Positions 37,833 through 46,449 of a stretch of DNA of 64,000 nt are shown here, one piece after another. Where the stretch lies: NCBI GenBank assembly GCA_021803035.1, contig JAJZME010000081.1, forward strand, positions 1 to 64,000, given 5' to 3'. The notes beneath the pieces were generated by a model that was not told the DNA's origin, ran no database searches, and saw only the letters and a list, made by a program, of their open reading frames with translations. The DNA is from Acidobacteriota bacterium. Its GTDB lineage: Bacteria > Acidobacteriota > Terriglobia > Terriglobales > Acidobacteriaceae. The translations under genes were made by a program, and so were the position numbers. The first letter of the stretch is position 1. Each line of letters opens with the position of its first letter.

Positions 37833-39218
37833 ATGAAAGAACGAATTCTCCCCGAGAGGTCAAGACCGGCTGTTCGCGTGGCCCAATGGGCTGGCCACGC
37901 TGAAGTAAGGCGGTTTGCGGTGGGGTGTGCCCTGGCGGTTCTGTTGGCCGGGGGCACGGCCGCGGCCCAGGTGCTTACCGTCGACACCAACGGTAACAGC
38001 AGCATTGTGAACGCCAATACCAACTCCCCGGTGGGCCGGGAATACACCCAGATCGCACCGACCCACGTACAGCTTTCCAAGACGCCGCTCGATGACAAGA
38101 CGCGCATGTTGCTGATACGCGAACTGGAAGCCGAACAGGGATTCGCCTTGCGGCCTTTTCCGCGCGGGCACAAGGGACTGACGCTGGCGGCAAACGGCAA
38201 GCTCGAACCGGCGGGCGAAGCCTATCTGGACATGGCCACGAAGTTTGGGATTTCAGCCAGTCCTGGCGCCCGGCTGGTCATTACCAATATCAAATTTGAG
38301 CATTCGAAGATCATTCTGGATTTCAATGGCGGGCCGGACCCGAAACACCGCTTCTTGCGTCATGTGCAAATCGGCATGGGCCCGGAGATGGCACAGCCGG
38401 TCGTGCAGAACGACCAGATACCGACCGGCACGAGACTTACACTCGTCTTTCACGGGTCCGTTCCCGAGCTGACGGGTGATGAGGTGGAAGCGCTGCTGGC
38501 GCCGCTGATCTCCTTCCATGAGAAGACGCCGATCCAGGCTTTTACTGATACGCTGCCGCCGCCGCTGAAAAAGGCCATTTTGAACCACCAGGTGTTGGTG
38601 GGGATGACCACGCAGATGGTGCGATTTGCCAAGGGCGAGCCGGTGAACAGGTTCCGGGAACAGGAAGGGCAGACGCCTTACACGATCTGGATGTACGGCA
38701 AGCCGCCACAGACGGTGGAGTTTGTCCGCATCAATGGAAACCAGGTGGTCCGCGTAACCATTTGCCCGCCCGGCCGGCCGATGGAGGTCTTCACCAAGGA
38801 TTTGGTTACGCCGATGATGGAGGCCCATGGTACGCCGTTGATCGCGTCCAATGTGCAAATCATCAAGGAAGGCGATGTGCAGCGGAATCCCGAGACGCAG
38901 GAGCCAGCTCCGCCGCCTTCGCTGCTGTCAAAGGGAGAAAAACTGCCGAAATCGGCCCAGAACGGAGATGGTACGTGGGGACCGGTTTACTTCCCGCCTG
39001 GCACACGGGGCTCGGGGAGTTCTCCGAACGCAGGCACCGGCCAGGGCACGGGCAGTCAGGCGAGCTCCGGGAATAGCCAGAGTTCGCAGGCGGGCAAGAG
39101 TCCCAGCACGCAGGCACCGGCAGCGCAGACCAGTTCCACACCCGCGGCGGGCACGCAGCCGGCGTCCAAAGACGGCGCGCTGCAGGCTAATCCCGGGAAC
39201 ACGCAGCAGAATCAGTGA
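37833..39218 (+). CDS. exported protein of unknown function with low-complexity tail
   Basis: 461 residues. A signal peptide or anchor lies late in the N-terminus (about residues 27-46, FAVGCALAVLLAGGTAAAQ). A folded region spans about 50-360, containing LTVDTNGNSSIVNANTNSPVG, LVITNIKFEHSKIILDFNGGPD, HVQIGMGPEM and a Pro-rich linker. The last 100 residues are almost entirely Ser/Gly/Gln/Ala/Pro repeats. The fold is mainly beta by pattern. I recognise no family. It is likely periplasmic or surface-attached. The start follows GGGAGGTTCTT. Confidence 0.75.
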   Translation: MKERILPERSRPAVRVAQWAGHAEVRRFAVGCALAVLLAGGTAAAQVLTVDTNGNSSIVNANTNSPVGREYTQIAPTHVQLSKTPLDDKTRMLLIRELEAEQGFALRPFPRGHKGLTLAANGKLEPAGEAYLDMATKFGISASPGARLVITNIKFEHSKIILDFNGGPDPKHRFLRHVQIGMGPEMAQPVVQNDQIPTGTRLTLVFHGSVPELTGDEVEALLAPLISFHEKTPIQAFTDTLPPPLKKAILNHQVLVGMTTQMVRFAKGEPVNRFREQEGQTPYTIWMYGKPPQTVEFVRINGNQVVRVTICPPGRPMEVFTKDLVTPMMEAHGTPLIASNVQIIKEGDVQRNPETQEPAPPPSLLSKGEKLPKSAQNGDGTWGPVYFPPGTRGSGSSPNAGTGQGTGSQASSGNSQSSQAGKSPSTQAPAAQTSSTPAAGTQPASKDGALQANPGNTQQNQ

Positions 39219-39426
39219 ACGGGGGCTTTCGGCTTCCGGGCTGCGCGTGCTGAGGGTGACTGTGCAGCGTTCATGTAAACTGAACAGAGCGAGTTCCAGC
39301 CTTGATACGACGCAGCGGCTCAGCCTGCTGACAAGGTGAAAGGACTGCGGAACCGCGCCGTTGAAGCCGTGCGCAGTGGTTGCGCGCGTGAGCAGAGACA
39401 TCTACACAAGGAGAAACAACCGGCAG

Positions 39427-39606
39427 ATGGCCAAGATTGCAAAGACAGCCGACCGCAAGAAGATGATGGACACGACGAAGTCGACGGACTGCCCCAAATG
39501 CGGCAAGCCCACGCGCATTGTCAAGCGCGTGAAGGATCGCGAACGCGGCACTCCTGGAGGAATTTATATTTCGTGTTCCGTGTGTGAATTCTACGAAAAA
39601 CTTTAA
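39427..39606 (+). CDS. small zinc-ribbon protein
   Basis: 59 residues starting MAKIAKTADRKK. Two CxxC knuckles, C22-PK-C25 and C50-SV-C53, about 25 residues apart make a classic zinc ribbon. The lysine/arginine-rich linker (RIVKRVKDRERG) suggests nucleic acid or ribosome binding, which is inference. AAGGAG lies 13 bases before the ATG, farther than ideal, but no nearer start is in frame. A long hairpin follows the stop. Confidence 0.75.
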   Translation: MAKIAKTADRKKMMDTTKSTDCPKCGKPTRIVKRVKDRERGTPGGIYISCSVCEFYEKL

Positions 39607-39629
39607 GTTCTGGATGAAGGTTGGAAGCG

Positions 39630-39660
39630 CACAGAGCCCGGCATGATGCCGGGCTCTGTG
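39630..39660. terminator. long hairpin between convergent genes
   Basis: CACAGAGCCCGGCAT and ATGCCGGGCTCTGTG form a perfect 15-bp inverted repeat around a single base, between the stop codons of the zinc-ribbon gene and pyrF. Neither side has a T-run, so it may act as a bidirectional transcript-end barrier rather than a classic intrinsic terminator. Confidence 0.65.
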
Positions 39661-39664
39661 CCGC

Positions 39665-40498
39665 TTACGGCTCAGGTTCGATTGCAGTCGCCATCTGGCG
39701 CAGAATAGCCGCGGCGGCTTCGGCCGGATCGGGCGCCTGGGTGATGGGCCGGCCCACGACTAGGTAGCTGGCTCCGGCTTTGATGGCGTCGGCGGGGGTG
39801 GCGATGCGCTTCTGATCGTTGACTTGGCCGCCGGCGGGGCGAATGCCGGGAACCACCAGCACGCCGGCAGGACCGGTCAGGGCACGCAGCGAACCGGCTT
39901 CCCGCGGGGAGCAGACGAAGCCGCGGATTCCGGCGGCAAGCCCCATGTGGACCAGCAGTTGGGCCTGTTCGGCGGGCGAGCGCTCTACTCCGACGGCTTG
40001 CAACTGCTCGGAATCCATGCTGGTAAGGACAGTGACGGCGAGCAACTCCGGGGGATCGGGCAGACCTTCGAGGGCAGCGCGAGCCGCGGCCAGCATGGCA
40101 GGGCCTCCGAGCGCGTGCAGAGTGAGCATGCGCGCGCCAAGCGCGGCGGCCGAGCGCACAGCTCCAGCCACGGTGTTGGGGATGTCGTGAAGCTTCAGGT
40201 CGAGGAAGACCGAGTGGCCGCGGGCGATCAGCGGTTCAAGCACGGCGGGGCCAGCGGAGGTAAACAGCTCGAGGCCGACCTTGAACCATTGGCACTGGCG
40301 CTCGATGCGGTTGACCAGATCGAGCGCGGCGGCGGCGCTGGGGGCGTCAAGGGCAACGATCAGGCGGCGGCGCGCTTCTTCAATGCGCTCGGGCGGAACG
40401 GCGACGGGAACACCTGAATTGGCGAAAGTGGGATTCAGCCTTTCCGGAATAGGCATAATGAGATCGTAAAGCATTTTGCAGTTGCAGGCTGGGGGCAT
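39665..40498 (-). CDS. pyrF: orotidine 5'-phosphate decarboxylase
   Basis: Last step of UMP synthesis. Type 1 (short) family member: RLIVALDAPSAAAALDLVNRI near the N-terminus, K in FLDLKLHDIPNTV (the catalytic D-K-xx-D block), and the C-terminal VLVVPGIRPAGGQVNDQKRIATP and YLVVGRPITQAPDPA. At 277 residues from the first ATG it is longer than typical (about 240); ATGs at 40474 and 40456 are likely alternatives and no ribosome binding site decides. It is a single gene, convergent with the zinc-ribbon gene. Confidence 0.95.
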   Translation of the reverse strand: MPPACNCKMLYDLIMPIPERLNPTFANSGVPVAVPPERIEEARRRLIVALDAPSAAAALDLVNRIERQCQWFKVGLELFTSAGPAVLEPLIARGHSVFLDLKLHDIPNTVAGAVRSAAALGARMLTLHALGGPAMLAAARAALEGLPDPPELLAVTVLTSMDSEQLQAVGVERSPAEQAQLLVHMGLAAGIRGFVCSPREAGSLRALTGPAGVLVVPGIRPAGGQVNDQKRIATPADAIKAGASYLVVGRPITQAPDPAEAAAAILRQMATAIEPEP

Positions 40499-40588
40499 GC
40501 GCGCCGTGGTTCGGCGGTGAGGTACGCCGTGCGGGCGGGTGCGTCGGTTGTAGTGAACAGTCGATCGGGCAAAGAGGGAGATTCGGGT

Positions 40589-41806
40589 TTGAAGAGGGCT
40601 TCATTCAGATTGTGCGGAGTGGTTGTGGGAGTGGCATTGCTCTGCGCGGGCGGCGTGGCCTGGGGCGCGCCGGTCGAAACCAATCCATTGAACTACAACC
40701 CACAGGTTCGTAAGGCTTACGAAGACTTTTACAACCTGGACTATGCGGCCGCCGTGGCGGGCTTCGAGCGCATTCAGCAGGAGCATCCGGGCAATCCACA
40801 GGCTACGGCGTATCTGCTCAACGCGGTGGTTTTTCAGGAGCTATACCGGCTGGATCTGCTGGATACGACCTTCTATGCCACGGACGGCTTTCTCTCCGGC
40901 AAGCATGCAGTCGAGGATGATCCGGCGGTGCACGCGCGGGTCGTCGATCTGACCAACGAAGTCGTGCAGGAGGCTGACGCGGAGCTGGAAAAGGATCCCA
41001 ACGATGTGAACGCGCTGTTTGCCCGGGGCTGGGCGCTCAGCCTGGAAACCGCCTATCTCTCGATGGTGGACCGGAGCTTCGTTTCCGGCTTTCATCTGGC
41101 CACGGAGGCCAAGAATGACGAAGCGCGCGTGCTCCAGCTTGAACCGAACTACGTGGATGCCAAGCTGGTGGTGGGTGTGTATGACTACGTGGTGGGCGCG
41201 CTGCCATGGCCCTTCAAGCTGTTTATCGGCTTTGCCGGCATTCACGGCTCGAAATCGAAGGGGATGCAGTTGCTCCAGGACGCGGCCGACCGCGGCGTGA
41301 TTACCAGCACGGAAGCCAAGACGGTGATGGCGCTGTTCCTGCGCCGGCAGGCGAAGTACCACGCCGCGATCAAGATTATTCTCGGGCTGGAAGAAGAGTA
41401 TCCGCACGATTTTCTGTTCCATCTGGAAGAGGCCAACCTGCGCAAGGATGCCGGCGAGGGCATGGTGGCGGTGACTGCCTACAGGGAGGTGCTTGCCGAC
41501 GTGGCCAAGCCCGGATATTTCGCCTCCGCCAAGCCGGAGCTGGCCGAGTACGGCCTGGGCGAAGCGCTGCGCGGCCAGCGCCACTACCTGGAGGCGGCGG
41601 AAGCCTATGAGCGGGCGGGCTGGACCAAAGACGTGGGAATCGAGCTCAAGCTGCGGTCGCTGCTGAAGGGCGGGCAGTGCCGCGACATGATTGGCGAGCG
41701 CCAACTGGCGATTGCCGATTACCGCGCCGTCATTGAGGCCGGACCAGACACGAGCCGCGCGGATGAGGCGAGAAGGTTCCTGCGCAAGCCGTATCACGGA
41801 TCGTAA
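40589..41806 (+). CDS. exported TPR-like protein of unknown function
   Basis: 405 residues from a TTG at 40589, chosen because GGGAG lies 8 bases upstream and a good Sec signal follows at once (KRASFRLCGVVVGVALLCAGGVAWGA). The mature protein is a chain of helical hairpins with TPR-like wording: NPQVRKAYEDFYNLDYAAAV and FERIQQEHPGNPQATAYLLNAV. YRAVIEAGPDTSRADEARRF comes at the end. It probably serves as a periplasmic scaffold for protein contacts. Frames starting earlier (40517) have no signal. It is divergent from pyrF. Confidence 0.8.
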   Translation: MKRASFRLCGVVVGVALLCAGGVAWGAPVETNPLNYNPQVRKAYEDFYNLDYAAAVAGFERIQQEHPGNPQATAYLLNAVVFQELYRLDLLDTTFYATDGFLSGKHAVEDDPAVHARVVDLTNEVVQEADAELEKDPNDVNALFARGWALSLETAYLSMVDRSFVSGFHLATEAKNDEARVLQLEPNYVDAKLVVGVYDYVVGALPWPFKLFIGFAGIHGSKSKGMQLLQDAADRGVITSTEAKTVMALFLRRQAKYHAAIKIILGLEEEYPHDFLFHLEEANLRKDAGEGMVAVTAYREVLADVAKPGYFASAKPELAEYGLGEALRGQRHYLEAAEAYERAGWTKDVGIELKLRSLLKGGQCRDMIGERQLAIADYRAVIEAGPDTSRADEARRFLRKPYHGS

Positions 41807-41889
41807 CGGGCGCCCTGGTGGAAATCCAGGATGTATCTGGCGGAAATCCGCTATATATACTGAAATTCGTTTGCATGGAGGACCGTCGG

Positions 41890-42531
41890 ATGCCCATGAG
41901 CAATTCAGAGACGTTGAGAGGGAGCGAGCCGGAGCGGTCATCGCAATCCCCAGGCGGAGCACCGCCGCTTGCGGGGGCGCCTCTGCCGCGCGGCCCGGAG
42001 GGTCGCGGACCGGCCGCGGAAAACAGCAGGCGCTTTATGCCTGTTCCTCAGCCGGGACGCCCGAATGGCGGCGCGACGGCCGAGCGCTCCAGCGGATTTC
42101 AGCGCGTGGTGGGCGCGGTGCGCGTGGCGCTGCCGTTCATGCAGCGGCTTCTGCCCCTGCTCGATGGCAATGTCGGTGCGGCGGTCTCCAATGTTCTGGC
42201 CACATCGCCGCAACCTCCTGCTTCACGCCTGCCGGCCGTGCCCGCGGCGCCTCCGGTCAATTTGAAGCCGATCGAAGCGAGCATTACCGAGCTGCGCGCC
42301 GGCCAGAGCCTGCTGCGCAATGAGATCGCGGAACAGAACACCGCGCTGAAACGCGTCGACGATCAACTGCAGAGTGTGCGCGAAGCCACCGACCGCAACA
42401 CGCTGGAGCAGCAGGAACTGCTCGACGACCTCAAGAAATTCAGCAAAAAGTCCAAGATCTTTGCGATCGTCATATCGGTGTTGCTGGCCGTTTCAATCAT
42501 CCTCAATGTGCTGCTGCTTCTGCATGTTTAG
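41890..42531 (+). CDS. C-terminally membrane-anchored protein of unknown function
   Basis: 213 residues from the ATG at 41890, preceded by GGAGG nine bases upstream. The N-terminal half is Pro/Gly/Ala-rich and disordered. A short helical stretch (RVVGAVRVALPFMQRLLPLL) follows, then a coiled-coil segment (SITELRAGQSLLRNEIAEQN, LKRVDDQLQSVREATDRN). One C-terminal membrane helix (IFAIVISVLLAVSIILNVLLLL) ends the protein, a tail-anchor layout with the bulk in the cytoplasm. It is convergent with the Ser/Thr kinase gene, 32 bases away. No function is assigned. Confidence 0.7.
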   Translation: MPMSNSETLRGSEPERSSQSPGGAPPLAGAPLPRGPEGRGPAAENSRRFMPVPQPGRPNGGATAERSSGFQRVVGAVRVALPFMQRLLPLLDGNVGAAVSNVLATSPQPPASRLPAVPAAPPVNLKPIEASITELRAGQSLLRNEIAEQNTALKRVDDQLQSVREATDRNTLEQQELLDDLKKFSKKSKIFAIVISVLLAVSIILNVLLLLHV

Positions 42532-42563
42532 CACGCGCTTCCCCAAGTCCGGGGCCGGCGCCG

Positions 42564-43538
42564 TTACTGGCGGCGGGCCAGGAACAGCATCAGCAGCAGA
42601 AGCAGCGCGGGAATGGAAGCCAGCAGGATGGGCACAAGGATCTTGACGGGAAGCGGCGACCTGCGCTTCCGCCAGTTGCGCAGTTCGGCGCGGTCGTCCA
42701 CCCCGATGCGGTCCAGGTGTTCCAGATCCCACTCAAACTCATGCGCCCTGGAGTACCGATTTTGCGGATCGCGCTCCAGCGCGCGGTAAAGAACCTCCTG
42801 CAACTGCGGAGTGATGGTGGGATCGGCAAGGCGCGGCGGAATGGGATGGTTGAGGACGCGGTCGTTCATGACCGCCAGTGGCGACGGGCCGGTGAACGGC
42901 AGCTTACCGGAGAGCATCTCGTAAAGCATGACGCCGACGGCGTAAATATCCGAGCGGGCGTCGCCGCGCTTGCCTTTTACCTGCTCCGGGGAAATGTAGT
43001 CGGGCGTGCCCAGCGTGGGAGTGAAGTTGGTATAGGTCAGCCGGCGCGCGGCGGCATCGCTGGCAATGCCAAAATCGATGAGCTTGATGTGGTCGCCGGC
43101 GTCCACGATGATGTTTTCCGGCTTCAGGTCGCGATGGACGACGCCGTTGGAGTGGATGTAATCGAGAGCTTCAAGGATGTGGATGGCAATGCGGATGGCG
43201 CGCTCGTGGGCAAGTTTGCCTTCGCTGATGATCTGGCGCAGAAGCCGCCCTTCGCACCACTCCATCACCATGTAAGGGCGCGAGCGGGATTCGCCGCCCA
43301 GGACGCGCATCACGCCGGGGTGGTTGAGTTTTTCGCCGATGCCCTCCTCGCGCCGGAAGCGATCGAAGAGGATCGGATCGGCTTCCATGTCGGGGTGAGG
43401 AACCTTGAGGGCCACGGTGCGGTTGTCGCGCAGGTCGGTGGCGCGGAAGATGGTGGCCATGCCGCTGCGCGCGACGGGAGCGTCGATGCGGTACGAGTCG
43501 ATTTGCGAGCCGGCTGCCAGACCGTCGAGTGAACCCAT
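42564..43538 (-). CDS. membrane-anchored Ser/Thr protein kinase (PknB-like)
   Basis: 324 residues from the ATG at 43538. Kinase motifs are visible: ALKVPHP with K45, EGIGEKLNHPGVMRV (alphaC Glu), VVHRDLKPENIIV with catalytic D137, IDFGIAS with D155, and GTPDYISPEQVKGK (activation and APE-like segment). The glycine loop is degenerate (VARSGMATIF). A short juxtamembrane region leads to one C-terminal membrane helix (ILVPILLASIPALLLLLMLF), with no extracellular sensor domain. It phosphorylates proteins on Ser/Thr at the inner membrane; targets are unknown. A longer frame upstream to 43727 lacks the family pattern. It is convergent with a tail-anchored protein gene. Confidence 0.92.
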   Translation of the reverse strand: MGSLDGLAAGSQIDSYRIDAPVARSGMATIFRATDLRDNRTVALKVPHPDMEADPILFDRFRREEGIGEKLNHPGVMRVLGGESRSRPYMVMEWCEGRLLRQIISEGKLAHERAIRIAIHILEALDYIHSNGVVHRDLKPENIIVDAGDHIKLIDFGIASDAAARRLTYTNFTPTLGTPDYISPEQVKGKRGDARSDIYAVGVMLYEMLSGKLPFTGPSPLAVMNDRVLNHPIPPRLADPTITPQLQEVLYRALERDPQNRYSRAHEFEWDLEHLDRIGVDDRAELRNWRKRRSPLPVKILVPILLASIPALLLLLMLFLARRQ

Positions 43539-43973
43539 CGTGCCTTGGACTCCAAAGATAATTTCCACTGTACAGGCGGCGAGAGGGCGACGACACAAAG
43601 AATTCAATCCATTACGAATCGCACCGTGCCTGTTTTCCAGGGGCTGTCGCGAACAGGCAGGCGCGCGCCCTGCCCTGAAGAAATGTTGTTGCATAGATTG
43701 ACGAGCGCCGCTGCTGGATCGCTCCATGCGCCTGTCCTGATTGATTCCGGCACATAGAGGTTTGTACAGGAGAACTCATAAGGAACTCATGGACTTTCTG
43801 CTAGAATCTTTCAAAATTCCCTGCGGACCAGGCAGGAAAGAGGCGTAAAGCACGCCTGCCGGCTGAGGCGCAGGCCGGCGTTATTGCAGTTTTTCCCCGC
43901 TTTGCGGATACTTCTGGCGGTCCGGAAGTCCGGCGCAAGGCCGGCAAACCAGGGCCAGGAAGGGAAGCAGCAG

Positions 43974-45347
43974 TTGTCCGGAATCTACATCCCGGCGAAT
44001 GCGGTTGGCGGCGGGCGCCAGGGCGGGACGCTGCGGCTTGTGCTGATGTGCGTGGCGGCGGCGGTGGCCGGTGTTGCGCTTGCAAGCTGGCTTGCCGGGC
44101 GCGAGCCGCATCTGGACGTTGCCGTGACGGTGGCCTCCGCGGCGGCGTTTGCCGTTCTGGTTTCGATGGCGCTTCTGGCCCGGCGCTTTGTGGCGCGTGG
44201 CGCACCGCCGGCGGAAGGCGGGGAAGCCACGCCGCCGCACCGGCTGCCGGACAAATGGACAGAAGACCTGCACGAGTTCACGCGGCGCACCCTGCAGATG
44301 GATCTGCACCAGGAGCCCGGCAGGCAACTGGCGGAGCTGGTATACGAGCTGTTCGGTCTGGATGCGGTGGTCATCTTCGATGCCGATCTGGGCGAGGTGT
44401 ATCAGGCCGGCGCCTGGCACGACGACCCGCAGGAGATGGCGCAAAACGCCTATCACTTTGAGAGCTCGGACGACGATCCCGATACCGGCTTTCACCGCCG
44501 CGTGGTGCGGCTGGGAACGGTGCCCATCGGCAGCCTGATCGTGCGCGGCGAGGCCGTACCGCTGGCCGTCACGTTTATTGCGTCGCTTGTCGCCGTCACC
44601 TTCGACCGCTACCGCGCGGCGGCGCACGAAAGCCGCATCGAGGCCGAGCGCCGCGCCGAGCAGTTGCGCGCGGCGGTGCTGGACGGCCTGGCCCATGCCT
44701 ACAAAACGCCGCTGACCGCGATCCGCGCCGCCAGCACGGGCCTGACGGAGATGGGCAGGCTCTCGGCGGCGCAGGCTGAGCTGGCGTCGCTCATCTCCGA
44801 ACAGGCCGGCCAGCTCAGTGAACTGACCACCCAACTGCTGGCCACGGCGCGGCTGGAGGCGGGCGACGTCGTGGTTCACGCCACGCCGGTGGCCGTGGGA
44901 CCGCTGATTGACGAGGCCGTAGCCAGCCTTGGCGAGCGCCGCGGCGCAACGCCCATCACGGTCGATCTGCCCGACGAGTCGCTGGAGCTTTGCTGCGACC
45001 GCCGGCTGATGGTCATGCTGCTCACGCAGTTCCTCGATAACGCCTGCAAGTACTCCAATGCGGGCAGCGCCATTACGGTGCGCGCGGTGCGGACCGGCCC
45101 GGAGGTGGTCTTCTCGGTCCACAGCTTCGGGCCGGTGATCTCGATGGCCGACCGCGAGCGAATTTTCGACCGCTTTTATCGCGCCGCCACCTCGGCTCAT
45201 CGCGCCGCGGGCACGGGAATCGGCCTTTCCGTGGCCAAGCGCGCGGCGCTGATTCACGGCGGCTCGGTGTGGGTGGCCAGCGAGGAAACCGAGGGAACCA
45301 CGTTTTATGCGGCGATTCCCGCCAACAGAACGGAGGCTGGCGCCTGA
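43974..45347 (+). CDS. sensor histidine kinase, KdpD-type C-terminal architecture
   Basis: 457 residues from the TTG at 43974, preceded by AGGAAGGGAAG at ideal spacing; an earlier TTG at 43884 is weaker. Two membrane helices (about 20-70) are followed by a GAF-like domain (about 90-205), then a dimerisation helix with phospho-acceptor H241 in LAHAYKTPLTAI (usual H-E/D-L-R-T-P). N-box DNACKYSNAG and G-box GTGIGLSVAKRAALIHGGSV form the ATPase domain. The missing Usp and KdpD N-terminal domains argue against a true K+ sensor. Its stop overlaps the start of the response regulator (TGATG), so the two are translationally coupled. Confidence 0.9.
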   Translation: MSGIYIPANAVGGGRQGGTLRLVLMCVAAAVAGVALASWLAGREPHLDVAVTVASAAAFAVLVSMALLARRFVARGAPPAEGGEATPPHRLPDKWTEDLHEFTRRTLQMDLHQEPGRQLAELVYELFGLDAVVIFDADLGEVYQAGAWHDDPQEMAQNAYHFESSDDDPDTGFHRRVVRLGTVPIGSLIVRGEAVPLAVTFIASLVAVTFDRYRAAAHESRIEAERRAEQLRAAVLDGLAHAYKTPLTAIRAASTGLTEMGRLSAAQAELASLISEQAGQLSELTTQLLATARLEAGDVVVHATPVAVGPLIDEAVASLGERRGATPITVDLPDESLELCCDRRLMVMLLTQFLDNACKYSNAGSAITVRAVRTGPEVVFSVHSFGPVISMADRERIFDRFYRAATSAHRAAGTGIGLSVAKRAALIHGGSVWVASEETEGTTFYAAIPANRTEAGA

Positions 45348-46102
45348 TGCAACGAGGGGATATTCGCGTTCTTGTGGTCGATGATGAAGCGGCCATTCGC
45401 GCGGCGCTGCGAGTGGCGCTGCTGGAATTGGGCTTTCGCGTGGCCGAGGTCGAGCGCGGCGAGATGGCGCTGGACTGGCTGCGCGGCGGACAAGCGGATT
45501 GCGTCCTGCTGGACAGCAACATGCCGGGCATCGGCGGCCTGGAGACGCTGCGCCGTATCCGCGGGTTTGCACCGCGGTTGCCGGTGCTGATGCTGACCGT
45601 CCGCGATGCGGAGGACGACAAGGTGCGTGCGCTTGAGCTGGGCGCCGACGACTACGTTACCAAGCCTTTCAGTATGAGGGAATTGACGGCCCGGGTGCGC
45701 GCGGCGGTGCGCCGCGCCAAGGCGCCGCTGCGTCCTGAAGAGACCCCCATCGAGATCGGAGAGATCCGTCTGGAGCCGGCGCAGCGCGTCGTGACCAAGC
45801 GCGGCCAAACCATGCACCTCACGCGCAAGGAGTTCGACATCCTGCACTGCCTGATGAGCCGCGCCGGCCGCGTGATTACCTACCCCCGGCTGCTGAGCGC
45901 CGTGTGGGGCCCGGAACACCGCGAAGAGGTCGAATACCTGCGCACCTTCGTTCGCCAGTTGCGCAAAAAGATCGAAGACGACCCCGCGAATCCGCTCTAT
46001 CTGCTGACCGATTTGTATGTGGGCTACCGTTTTGCCGACCCGCAGATGCTGCAGGACGAAGCCGAACGCGGGGACGGCGGCCGGATGGATGCGAACGGGT
46101 GA
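45347..46102 (+). CDS. OmpR/KdpE-family response regulator
   Basis: 251 residues. The receiver domain has D12/D13 acidic pocket, phospho-acceptor D56 in VLLDSNMPG, T in MLTVRDA and K in YVTKPFSMREL. The C-terminal winged-helix DNA-binding domain ends with VEYLRTFVRQLRKKIEDDPA and LYVGYRFAD. The ATG overlaps the stop of the histidine kinase, so it is the cognate partner. An acidic tail follows the DNA-binding domain. Target genes cannot be read; the nearest downstream gene is an outer-membrane-type protein behind an AT-rich leader. Confidence 0.93.
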   Translation: MQRGDIRVLVVDDEAAIRAALRVALLELGFRVAEVERGEMALDWLRGGQADCVLLDSNMPGIGGLETLRRIRGFAPRLPVLMLTVRDAEDDKVRALELGADDYVTKPFSMRELTARVRAAVRRAKAPLRPEETPIEIGEIRLEPAQRVVTKRGQTMHLTRKEFDILHCLMSRAGRVITYPRLLSAVWGPEHREEVEYLRTFVRQLRKKIEDDPANPLYLLTDLYVGYRFADPQMLQDEAERGDGGRMDANG

Positions 46103-46449
46103 GGCGGCACACATGCGGCGCTTATCCGCAAGCAGGAACACGCCCCAAGGTCCGGCAGCGAAATAAGTTCTTAGATTAAATGCAAATTACTCAATCATTA
46201 ATTGAATTTCAGTAACGAGCTGGCGCGCACTTATTCGAATGGGCGCGTAAATCAAATATTTCATATACTTTTCATTCCTATAAATTTCTGTTACAGCCAA
46301 GATGAATTTGCCTACATGATTCTTTCTAATATTCGATCTACTATGTAGACAAATTTGAAAGAAGAGCATCACGCTCTCCGCTTATGAGTCCCTCTATTAA
46401 GAAACTAAAAATACGAAGCTCACAATCCACTAAAAATCGGAGAAACCGG
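46103..46449. other. AT-rich leader region before barrel gene
   Basis: 347 bases, of which about 46155-46380 is strikingly A/T-rich compared with the GC-rich surroundings (for example ATTTCATATACTTTTCATTC and ATTGAATTTCAGTAACGAG). It contains a split inverted repeat CTACATG / CTATGTAG (about 46312-46349). It could be a strong UP-element promoter region, a binding site for nucleoid proteins, or a remnant of acquired DNA. No gene is visible. Confidence 0.5.

Noticed and set aside
43881-45572. 563-codon minus-strand frame
   Set aside because: Antisense of the histidine kinase and part of the response regulator, both of which have intact motifs.
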